From contig VBLM01000210.1 of the NCBI GenBank assembly GCA_005879095.1, forward strand, positions 741 to 7,886: 7,146 bases of DNA, in the 5' to 3' direction. The position numbers and the translations under genes are program-made. Below, in pieces: positions 1 through 7,146 of the stretch (positions are counted from its first letter, which is position 1; each line of letters opens with the position of its first letter). The notes beneath the pieces were generated by a model that did not search any database, was not told the origin of the DNA, and saw only the letters and a program-made list of their open reading frames with translations. The DNA comes from Deltaproteobacteria bacterium (GTDB lineage Bacteria > Myxococcota > Myxococcia > Myxococcales > 40CM-4-68-19).

Positions 1-717
1 AAGTTCCAGTCCATACGCACGGCCGATACCGTTGTTGAGCAGACGCGGGTTGTAGACCGTCTGGTCGGGCAGCAGCACCGGGTCGACGCGCACGATCAAC
101 GATCCGCGCCGGTTGTAGAAGACCTCCGCGCTCGCGCTCCAGACGTCGGAAAAACGGTGCTCGAGGCCCGCGCCGGTCTGCACCGTCCGCTCGAGCCCGA
201 GGTTGGGATTGCCGACGTCGTTGTCGATCTGCTGCCCGTTCGGCGGCTCGTGGTAGAGGCCGACGTACGACTTGACCGCCCAGGTATCGGAGAGCTGATA
301 GCGTCCCCAGAGCCGCGGATCGAGCGACCACCGCGCGTGCTCGCGCCAGTGGTACTGGTCGAGCCGCAGGCCCGGCGTGATCTGAAGGCGGCCGAACGTC
401 ATCTGGGCTTCGGCGAATTCTCCCCATAATTGAGCCGGTTGCACGCGCGAGAAGACGTCGCGCTGGGTGATGGGGATGCCCAGGTTGCGCAGCTGGATCG
501 AGGACTGGATGTCGAAGCTGTACTCCGCGCGATCGAGCTCGATGTCGGTCCCCGCCCGCACTTCGAGCCAGCCGCGCGGTTTCCAGCGGAGGTCGCTGCG
601 GAACTCGCCGGTCAGGATGGTGATGTCGCCGCTCTGGGTCTGCGCGAACGAGCCGGTTCCCGCGCCCTCGCTGCTGAACGACTGCTTGGTCCAGCCCAGC
701 GCCGGCGACACGTTCAG
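1..717 (-). pseudogene. Beta-barrel continuation of the TonB-dependent receptor, downstream of an in-frame TGA; partial at window edge
   Basis: This stretch is read in the same frame as the receptor gene upstream and is open for 239 codons from the TGA at 720-718 to the window edge. Its translation is plainly an outer-membrane beta-barrel, with alternating polar and aromatic strands. It contains the family-typical late-barrel stretch NPNLGLERTVQTGAGLEHRF (about 204-145), followed by EVFYNRRGSLIVRVD and then NNGIGRAYGLEL at the very edge. The motif of the type N-G-x-G-R-A-Y-G-x-E-L is common near the C-terminal third of TonB-dependent receptors, so more barrel must lie to the left of position 1. 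No ribosome-binding site or obvious start codon follows the TGA, and the segment makes no sense as a separate protein. It is best read as the 3' part of one receptor gene broken by a nonsense codon, or by a sequencing error. Confidence 0.85.
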
Positions 718-2082
718 TCAGAGCGTGTCGTACAATTCGTGCTTCCAGGTCAGCACCGCGCGGTGGAAACCGAGGCTCGTGTCGATCGACAACGGCAGCG
801 TCCGCCGTCCGCCCTTCTGCACGACCGTCAGCCGGTCGCTGCTGCCGAACAAGAGCAGCGAGAGATCGTTGTGGTCGGCGCGAGCCTGGTAATCCCAGTA
901 GACGGGGACGATGCTCGTCACCCCGCGGTTCGGGTCGTTGGGGATGAAGAGCGGCAAAAAGAGGTCGATGTGGCTGCGGCGCGCCGCGATCGCAACCTCC
1001 GTGTGCGGGTCGATCGGGCCTTCGACGAAACCGACCGCCTCGATCAGATCGAGCGACGCCTGCCCGTGAATGCCCTGCGCATCGCCCTTGCGGGTGCCGA
1101 CGTCGATCGCGCCGGTCAGGTTGCGGCCGTAGTAGGCGCCATAGCCGCCGGGAAAGAAGTCGATGCGATCGAGCAGCTGCTCGTTGATCACCGAGGGTCC
1201 GCCGAGGAAGTGATAGAGCTGCGGAATCCGGTGACCGTCGAGGTAGGTCCCGGTGTCGGCGGGCGGCGATCCGCGGACGAGAAGCTGCCCGGCAAGGAAC
1301 GGCGCGCGCGCGAGTCCGGGAAGGTTCTGCACCGCGCGGATCGGATCGTTGAACGAACCCGGCACGTTGACGAGCTCGTCGTGGGTCAGCGTGCGGCGGG
1401 TTGGAGCGTCCTTCGGCTTCTCGCCGGGCACCGTCGCTTCCAGGCCGCCCACGACCGTGCGGTGCAACCAGGCCGGCGGCGCTTCGAAGATCGAATCGAG
1501 GGTGACCGTGACCTTGATCTCGCGCTGCTCGTAACCCGGCGCGGAGACGGTCAGGACGCGCTCGCCGGGGGCGAGCGAAATCTGGTAGCTGCCATCGGCG
1601 CCGGTGACCGCGGTTGCGCCGGCGTCCGAGATGACGTCCGCCCCGGCGATCGGCCGCCTGGTGCCGGCTTCACGGACCAGCCCGCGTACGACGCCGGTCA
1701 TCACTTTCTGTGGCACCGGCTTCTTGTTGATCACGAACCGCATCGTGAACGGCACGCGCACGAGGAGCGGCTTTCCCGTCGCGTCCTTCGCCGGCGAGAA
1801 GCGGAATTTCCGGATCGCGGCAAGCGCACTGGCGTCGAAATCCGCGCCCGCGCTCTGCGCCACTTCCGCCCGGACGACCGAGCCCTGCTCGTCGATGTCG
1901 ATGCGAAGAACCACGACGGCGGTCTCGCCGCGCTCGAGCCGATCGGGCGGGTAGTCAGGGGTGGCCGATTCGATTACCTCGGGAAACTGCGTGATCTGCG
2001 GCGCGACGGGCGGCGGCTGCGGGGGCGGCTCCCGCACGTTCTCGCCGGTCGCGAGCAGACTGAGGACGAGCCCGAGAATCAT
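718..2082 (-). CDS. TonB-dependent outer-membrane receptor with fused N-terminal TonB C-terminal domain (5' part, ends at premature TGA)
   Basis: This is the last gene of the operon. Its ATG (2082-2080) overlaps the mvaK2 stop by four bases. The 454 residues to the TGA show, in order: a short hydrophobic leader (1-11, MILGLVLSLLA); a proline-rich linker (19-27, PPPQPPP); a TonB C-terminal-like domain (about 40-117, with PDYPPDRLERG, the DEQGSVV turn and AIRKFRFSPA); a carboxypeptidase-regulatory-like beta sandwich (about 128-195, with PIAGADV and GADGSYQISLAPGE); a plug domain (about 228-335, with LLVRGSPPADTGTYLDG and FFPGGYGAYYGRNLTGAIDV); and the first barrel strands. Such receptors bind a ligand at the cell surface and use TonB/ExbB/ExbD energy to import it. 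The ligand cannot be told from sequence. The frame stops at 720-718, yet barrel sequence resumes immediately in the same frame, so the protein as written is truncated and could not form a full barrel. The leader lacks a basic n-region, so its export signal is weak. Confidence 0.88.
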   Translation of the reverse strand: MILGLVLSLLATGENVREPPPQPPPVAPQITQFPEVIESATPDYPPDRLERGETAVVVLRIDIDEQGSVVRAEVAQSAGADFDASALAAIRKFRFSPAKDATGKPLLVRVPFTMRFVINKKPVPQKVMTGVVRGLVREAGTRRPIAGADVISDAGATAVTGADGSYQISLAPGERVLTVSAPGYEQREIKVTVTLDSIFEAPPAWLHRTVVGGLEATVPGEKPKDAPTRRTLTHDELVNVPGSFNDPIRAVQNLPGLARAPFLAGQLLVRGSPPADTGTYLDGHRIPQLYHFLGGPSVINEQLLDRIDFFPGGYGAYYGRNLTGAIDVGTRKGDAQGIHGQASLDLIEAVGFVEGPIDPHTEVAIAARRSHIDLFLPLFIPNDPNRGVTSIVPVYWDYQARADHNDLSLLLFGSSDRLTVVQKGGRRTLPLSIDTSLGFHRAVLTWKHELYDTL

Positions 2083-3097
2083 GCCGGCGCGACGCGGAGT
2101 ACGGAAAAATGCTGGCGCAGCGCGGCCTCGGCGCGATCGCGCGCCTCGTCACCGAAGGCGACGATCACGGCGGAATCGCCGCCGCCCGCTCCGCTCGGCT
2201 TTCCGGCGGCGCCCGCCGAGGCCGCGAGCGCGCACGCCAGCGCCAGCTCGGTGGTGATGATTCCGGCGCCGGCCTCTTCGCCGAGCCTCGCCATCGCGGC
2301 GGCGCCGGCGCGGACGGCGTCCAAAGCTTTTTCGCTCGCACCGCCCTCCAGAGCGGTCGTGAGCGATTCGGCCTGGGCGCCGATCTCGTCAGCCACTTTC
2401 GCCCAGCGGCGCGGATCGCCCTCGATGAACGCGCGTACCTTCCGGACCAGAACGCGTGTGTCCGCGGGCTTGCCGGTGAATGCGAGCAACAGCCGCAAGT
2501 CGGCGGGTACGCGCACGCGGCTCGCGTCGATCGCATTCGCTTGGAGCAGGTCGCGCGCGGGGACTGCCATCGCTTCCTCGGCCGAGCGCCAAGGCGAGCG
2601 CGCCCTAACCCGGAGTACCCCGCCGAGCGCGCAGGCGGCCACGTCGGCGCCGCTTCCCGCGCCGCCCTGTTCGATGAAGTGCGCCGCGGCCGCGAGCGCG
2701 AGCGCTTCCTTTTCCGGCAGGAGCCGTCCCTGCGCCGCGCACGCCGCGCGAACCGCGATCACCGAGGCCGCCGCGCTCCCGCCGAGGCCCAGTTTGACGC
2801 CGGTTTCCGAGACGAAATCGTCTTCGTAGACGAGGCGAAACCCGCGTCGCGGCAGCCCTTCTTCTTCGCACAGCCGCAGCGCCGTTTCGACCGCGCGCGC
2901 CGCGAACCGCAGCTCTTCCGGCGGCCGCCCGCCGTCCCAGATGAGGCCCGACGGCTGATGTACGAGTTGTACATCTCGTGCAAGTTGCCACGAGGCATGC
3001 AGCGCCCGGTCGATGCCCGCGACCAGCGCCGGCCGCCCGTCGAGCACCGCGTACTCTCCGGCCAGAAAGACCTTTCCCGGTGCTGACAGCCGCTGCG

Positions 3098-3101
<4 letters not shown>
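2079..3101 (-). CDS. mvaK2: Phosphomevalonate kinase (GHMP kinase family)
   Basis: It phosphorylates 5-phosphomevalonate to 5-diphosphomevalonate with ATP, in the cytoplasm. The 340 residues are a usual length for the bacterial enzyme. GHMP motif 1 is SAPGKVFLAGEYAVLDG at 6-22, typical of phosphomevalonate kinases in having GEYAVLDG. Motif 2, the ATP loop, is GVKLGLGGSAAASV at 101-114. GAGSGADVAACALGG follows at 147-161, where the Asp matches the conserved GSGxDVA signature. FTGKPADTRVLV at 208-219 corresponds to the family's WTGxxAST stretch. Motif 3 is KPSGAGGGDSAVIV at 301-314. The ATG at 3101-3099 overlaps the mvaD stop (ATGA). A GGAGGG at 3122-3117 lies about 15 bases upstream, farther than ideal, so coupling to mvaD translation probably matters. 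The frame is open farther upstream, but that part is a shadow of mvaD and shows no conserved sequence. It appears intact. Confidence 0.95.
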
Positions 3102-4029
<928 letters not shown>

Positions 4030-4033
<4 letters not shown>

Positions 4034-4805
4034 GTTCCGATCCCTACCGCAAAACCGCCTGTCTTTTCAGCTATCTCGCGCGCGTGCGCCTGGTCTCGCG
4101 CGAGCCCGATGGCAGCGCCGCCGCCGCCCGCGCCGGTCAATTTCGCGCCCAGCGCGCCGGCCTTGCGCAGCGCTTCGACCGCCCGCTCCAGCTCGGGACA
4201 GGAGACCGAAAGGCCGTCGCGCAGGTACGAATGCGCCGCCTCGAACGTCTGACCCAGGCCGCGGAGATCGCCCAGCTCGAGAAAGGAACGCCCCTGGCGG
4301 GCGAGCTCGCCCAAGGACCGGATGCTCCGGTCAATCACGGGATCGGTCTTGCGCCGCTCGGCGAGGCCGAGCACGGCGCTCTTCGTGCCGCGGGCAATTC
4401 CGCTGTGCAGCACGCAGAGCCAGGCGGACCCGGTGACGCGTTCGACGGTGCCCTTCTGGAAAAAAATGACGCCCCCGTGCGCGCAGACGGCCGGATCGAC
4501 GCCGGACGGCTTGCCGTGGACGGCGCGCTCGAGATGCATCGCCAGCCGCGCCGCCTCGTCCGCGGAGCACCCCGGCTTGAACGCGCGGGCCAGCGCGACG
4601 CCGAGCGCCGCCGAGCTGCCGAGACCGCTGCCGAACGGAATTTCGCTCTCGATCCGGACGGTGAAACCGCCGGGGATTCGACGGTGTCGGCGCGTTCGAC
4701 GAAGACGGTGACGTTCCTGCCGATCGCGGCCGCCAGGGCGGGTTCGCCGTAGACGACCGCGTGCTCGCCGAGAAGGATCACCTTTCCCGGGGCACGGCCG
4801 ATCAT
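4030..4805 (-). pseudogene. mvaK1: Mevalonate kinase, frameshifted and internally shortened near 4671-4676
   Basis: It would phosphorylate mevalonate to 5-phosphomevalonate. The N-terminal frame starts at the ATG at 4805-4803, which overlaps the fni stop (ATGA) and has a GAGGGG ribosome site at 4819-4814. It reads MIGRAPGKVILLGEHAVVYG with the catalytic-type Lys and ATP-site residues, and makes sense for about 44 residues to TVES. From about 4671 the homologous sequence continues in another frame: FTVRIESEIPFGSGLGSSAA (motif 2), then GKPSGVDPAVCAHGG with the catalytic Asp, and AKLTGAGGGGAAIG (motif 3), ending at TGA 4032-4030. Joining the two frames gives about 258 residues, against roughly 290-330 for known mevalonate kinases. 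The shortfall sits exactly at the frame change, where relatives have some 30-45 more residues between VFVER and VRIESEIP. This is probably a deletion not divisible by three; an assembly fault is possible. As written, the product is not a functional kinase. Confidence 0.88.
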
Positions 4806-5851
4806 TCCGCCAGCCCCTCGATCCAGCTCCGCAGCGGCTCGAGCAGGACCGGCCGCGATGCCCGCAGCGCGACCGCATTGCGCGCGCCACAGAGAAGAAA
4901 CGCGGCTTTCAACGCGGCGATGCAGCCCTTCAGAGTCTCCCGCGCTGTCGCGACGCCGCCCTGCTGGTGGGCCCGCACCATCGGCAGCGCGAAGCCCGCG
5001 ACGTCGGCCCCGAGCGCGATCGCTTTCGCGGCATCGAGGCCGGAACGGATGACGCCGGAGGCGACGATCTGCATCTGCGGCGAGGTCATCCTCGCCGCGA
5101 CCACGCACGCCGCCGTGGGAATTCCCCAGTCGCTGAGCAACGCGCCAAGTCCGCGGGATTCCGGTGTTTTTGCCCGCAGCTGCTCGACTCGGGGCCAGCT
5201 CGTTCCACCCTGTCCGCTGACGTCGACGGCCCGCACGCCTGCATCCCACAGCTCCGCGACGACCGGGGGCGAGATGCCGCAACCGGTCTCCTTGACGATC
5301 ACGTTCGCGCGCGGCACGAGCCTGGAAATCGCGTCGACCTGCCCGCGAAAATCGCGATCCCCGCCTTCCTGCACCAGCTCCTGCGCCGCGTTCAGGTGGA
5401 TGGCGATGCCGTCGGCCTTGATCAGATCGATGAGGTTCAGCGCCGCATCGGTCCCGCGCTGAACGAGTTGCTGCGCGCCGAGGTTGGCAAAGAGCAGCGG
5501 CGGCCGCGACTGGACGGCGAACGTCGGCAAGAGCTCGGGCTGATCGAGCAGGATGCGCATCGATCCCACGCCGAAGGCGACGCCCGTCTCCTGCGCCAGC
5601 GCCGCCAGGTCGCGATTGATCTGTCCCGCCCGCTCGGTTCCACCCGTCATGCCTGTGACCATGAGCGGCGCTTTGAGAGCGCGGCCACAGAGCTCGGTCG
5701 AGAGATCGACGTCGTCGAGCGAGAGCTCGGGCAGCGCGCGGTGGATGAGGCGTACGCAGCCGAAGAGGGGATCGGCAGCGTCGGGCTCGACCTCGCCGCG
5801 CTGGACGAGATCCAGATGTTGCGACTTGCGTTGCTCGAGGTCGTCGTGCAC
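4802..5851 (-). CDS. fni: Type 2 isopentenyl-diphosphate delta-isomerase (FMN-dependent)
   Basis: It interconverts IPP and DMAPP using reduced FMN and Mg2+, giving the cell both isoprenoid building blocks. The 349 residues match the family length. Visible motifs, in TIM-barrel order, are RKSQH at 8-12 (the substrate-binding RKxxH), MVTGMTGGT at 64-72 (FMN site), GVGSMRILLDQPE at 94-106, NLGAQQ at 123-128, IHLNAAQELVQEGGDRDF at 151-168 (with the His, Asn, Gln and Glu of the active site and metal site), VKETGCGIS at 186-194, DVSGQGGTSW at 210-219, and SGVIRSGLDAAKAIALGAD at 266-284 (FMN phosphate binding). The start is GTG at 5851-5849: an in-frame TAA lies four codons upstream, and the RKxxH motif sits where expected, near the N-terminus. 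No clear ribosome-binding site precedes it. It is first in the operon; its TGA overlaps the mvaK1 ATG. It appears intact. Confidence 0.96.
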   Translation of the reverse strand: MHDDLEQRKSQHLDLVQRGEVEPDAADPLFGCVRLIHRALPELSLDDVDLSTELCGRALKAPLMVTGMTGGTERAGQINRDLAALAQETGVAFGVGSMRILLDQPELLPTFAVQSRPPLLFANLGAQQLVQRGTDAALNLIDLIKADGIAIHLNAAQELVQEGGDRDFRGQVDAISRLVPRANVIVKETGCGISPPVVAELWDAGVRAVDVSGQGGTSWPRVEQLRAKTPESRGLGALLSDWGIPTAACVVAARMTSPQMQIVASGVIRSGLDAAKAIALGADVAGFALPMVRAHQQGGVATARETLKGCIAALKAAFLLCGARNAVALRASRPVLLEPLRSWIEGLAE

Positions 5852-5917
5852 GAGGTGGGTTTAGCACAGGCATGGGCGTTGCATTAAGCCGCGGGCGATG
5901 CGTCAAAGAGTCTCAAA
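5852..5917. promoter_or_regulatory. Divergent intergenic region expected to hold promoters for the mevalonate operon and the GH18 gene
   Basis: This 66-base gap separates the divergent starts of fni and the GH18-domain gene and is the only intergenic space in the window. It is less GC-rich than its surroundings. On the minus strand there is a TTGACG at 5906-5901, a good -35 match, but no convincing -10 lies 16-18 bases downstream. A weaker pair is TTAATG and CTAAAC, spaced by 17 bases, which would start transcription close to the fni GTG. On the plus strand only weak matches are seen, and AAAGAG at 5905-5910 may serve as a ribosome site for the ATG at 5918. That promoters lie here is inferred from gene layout; the exact elements are uncertain. 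Confidence 0.35.
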
Positions 5918-7146
5918 ATGAGCGTCTTTCGCGATGAATCGGGAGTCCGCGGGCACGCGGTGCGGGCCGCGTCGGTGCTGGGGGCCGCGGTGGCGGTCGC
6001 GGCGCTCGGCGTTTTTCTCGTCTCGATCTTTCCTGCGCCGTGGAGCCAGAGCGCCTTCGAGCCCGAGCGGGCGCCGGTGTCGCGCGGAGTGCTGCCGGCC
6101 GGCCACCCGCTGGAGAGCAAGGCCCGCGAGCGGGTGTATCGAAATGAGGCGGCCCGTCTCAAAACGCTACTGACCGAGGCCCAGGCGGCGCAGCGGCGGC
6201 GCAAACCGGCCGATGCGCGCGAGCCGGTGCTGGCCGGATTCGCCGTCAACTGGGACCCGCAGAGCCTGACTTCGCTGCAGGCGCATGCCGATCAGCTGAC
6301 GCACGCGATGCCGGAGTGGATCCGGCTCGCGCCCGACGGGAGCTTTCTCATCGAGGAGGATCCACGCGTCGCGCAGGCGGCGGCGCGGCTGGAATTGACG
6401 CCGACGGTGTCGAACTACGCCGACGGGCAGTTCCGCCGCGATCTGGTGAAGACGCTGCTGGCGACGGACAAATCGCGAAAAGACGCGGCCCAGCGGCTCG
6501 CGCGGCTGTGCGAAGAGCGCGGGTTCGCCGGCGTGAACCTCGATTTCGAGGACCTCGATCCCCGGCTGTGGCAGGAGTTCGCGGCCTTCGTGGAGAGCGC
6601 GTGGACGGAATTGCATCCGCGCGGATTCGTGCTCAGCGCGGACGTGCCGGCCGAGACGCGCGGCGTGCCGATCGAGCGGCTGGCGGCCGCAACCGACTTC
6701 CTGGTGGTGATGGCGTACGACCAGCACGCCTCGACCGACAATCCGGGGCCGATCGCGACGCCGGATTACGTGGCCGAGAGCGCGGCGGCTTATCTGCGGC
6801 GGGCGCCGGCCGACAAGATCGTCGTCGCGCTCGGCGCCTACGGCTACGACTGGCCGCTCGATTCGGACGGCGACACGGCGCGGCCGGCGGAGGAGCTCGC
6901 CTTCGGCCAGGCGCTGGCGCTGGCCCGCGAGAACGAAGTCCCCGTCGAGTGGGAGGCCGAGTCGAAGAGCTCGCATTTCGAATACGACGACGACGAGACA
7001 CACGAGAAGCACGAAGTCCGTTTTCTCGACGCGCCGGCCATGGCAGCGCAGCTCGAGGCGCTCGAGCCGCTGCACGTGCGCGGCATCGCCCTCTGGCGGC
7101 TGGGCGCCGAGGACCCGCGCGTGTTCGACCTCTTCGCCCGGCCGCC
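5918..7146 (+). CDS. Membrane-anchored GH18-like protein, probable N-terminal part of a GH18/polysaccharide deacetylase/glycosyltransferase 2 fusion (partial)
   Basis: The frame is open for 409 codons from the ATG at 5918 to the window edge with no stop. Residues 1-12 are cytoplasmic-like (VFRDESGVR). Residues 13-38 form one hydrophobic anchor, followed by a charged linker to about residue 100. A GH18-type barrel then begins at about 104 (VLAGFAVNWDPQSL). Its active-site strand is FAGVNLDFEDLD at 203-214, with Asp209 and Glu211 in the positions of the last Asp and the acid/base Glu of DxxDxDxE. MAYDQH at 265-270 matches the MxYD strand, and GIALWRLGAEDPRVF at 389-403 is the last strand. The F-x-D-x-S-G-x-R opening, the anchor and the ALWRLGxEDP ending are typical of envelope proteins in which GH18 is followed by a polysaccharide deacetylase and a processive family-2 glycosyltransferase. 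Those domains would lie to the right and are not seen. The substrate is unknown; beta-linked N-acetylhexosamine polymers are the family precedent. Confidence 0.85.
   Translation, partial: MSVFRDESGVRGHAVRAASVLGAAVAVAALGVFLVSIFPAPWSQSAFEPERAPVSRGVLPAGHPLESKARERVYRNEAARLKTLLTEAQAAQRRRKPADAREPVLAGFAVNWDPQSLTSLQAHADQLTHAMPEWIRLAPDGSFLIEEDPRVAQAAARLELTPTVSNYADGQFRRDLVKTLLATDKSRKDAAQRLARLCEERGFAGVNLDFEDLDPRLWQEFAAFVESAWTELHPRGFVLSADVPAETRGVPIERLAAATDFLVVMAYDQHASTDNPGPIATPDYVAESAAAYLRRAPADKIVVALGAYGYDWPLDSDGDTARPAEELAFGQALALARENEVPVEWEAESKSSHFEYDDDETHEKHEVRFLDAPAMAAQLEALEPLHVRGIALWRLGAEDPRVFDLFARP

Noticed and set aside
718..720. TGA in the receptor read as selenocysteine
   Set aside because: TonB-dependent receptors are not selenoproteins, and no convincing SECIS-like hairpin follows the TGA.
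430..2829. A very long plus-strand open frame (about 799 codons) opposite the receptor and mvaK2
   Set aside because: Its translation is rich in Arg, Ala and Asp with no recognisable domain. It lies opposite genes with clear family motifs, and long antisense open frames are expected in GC-rich DNA.
2957..2975. Perfect 7-base inverted repeat with a 5-base loop (GATGTAC...GTACATC)
   Set aside because: It lies inside the mvaK2 coding region, has no following T run, and encodes ordinary sequence, so a terminator or operator role is not supported.
4671..4676. Programmed ribosomal frameshift at the C run in mvaK1
   Set aside because: No known precedent in mevalonate kinases. The protein would still lack about 30 residues, and the run is only four C, with no obvious stimulatory hairpin.
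4967..5887. Plus-strand open frame opposite fni
   Set aside because: Antisense shadow of a well-conserved isomerase; no domain or ribosome site.
5898..5921. Seven-codon upstream frame (MRQRVSK) whose TGA overlaps the GH18 ATG
   Set aside because: Such a short frame arises easily by chance, and no ribosome site precedes it. It could be a leader peptide, but nothing supports that.
6167..7075. Minus-strand open frame opposite the GH18 gene
   Set aside because: No recognisable domain. The plus strand here carries GH18 motifs and the typical anchor and final strand.

Overview
The window is GC-rich bacterial DNA with almost no non-coding space. It holds a tightly packed minus-strand operon at positions 1 to 5851. 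Across a gap of about 66 bases, a plus-strand gene starts at 5918 and runs off the right edge. The four isoprenoid genes are a type 2 isopentenyl-diphosphate isomerase and three GHMP-fold enzymes of the bacterial mevalonate pathway. They are followed by a TonB-dependent receptor that carries its own TonB C-terminal domain. GC content, mevalonate-type isoprenoid synthesis and TonB-CTD/receptor fusions together fit a Gram-negative of the Myxococcota type. This is an inference; other GC-rich Gram-negative phyla are not excluded.

The minus-strand order in transcription is fni (5851-4802), mvaK1 (4805-4030), mvaD (4033-3098), mvaK2 (3101-2079) and the receptor (2082 to beyond position 1). All four junctions are four-base stop/start overlaps (ATGA three times, GTGA once), so the five genes almost certainly share one mRNA and are translationally coupled. 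Together they turn mevalonate into IPP and DMAPP: MvaK1 and MvaK2 phosphorylate it in turn, MvaD decarboxylates the product to IPP, and Fni interconverts IPP and DMAPP. HMG-CoA synthase and HMG-CoA reductase, which make mevalonate, are not in the window.

Two of the five operon genes carry lesions. mvaK1 switches reading frame near 4671-4676, and at the same place it lacks roughly 30 residues expected between its first beta strands and the ATP-binding glycine/serine loop. This looks like a deletion of about 100 bases whose length is not a multiple of three, rather than a lone homopolymer slip. The receptor gene has an in-frame TGA at 720-718. A clear outer-membrane beta-barrel sequence continues in the same frame down to position 1. 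Either the operon is decaying in this strain or the assembly is faulty here; the sequence alone cannot decide.

On the plus strand, the gene from 5918 encodes an N-terminal membrane anchor followed by a GH18-like domain. It resembles the start of large GH18/polysaccharide-deacetylase/family-2 glycosyltransferase fusion proteins; the later domains would lie beyond the window. No tRNA, rRNA, CRISPR array, insertion sequence or convincing terminator was seen.
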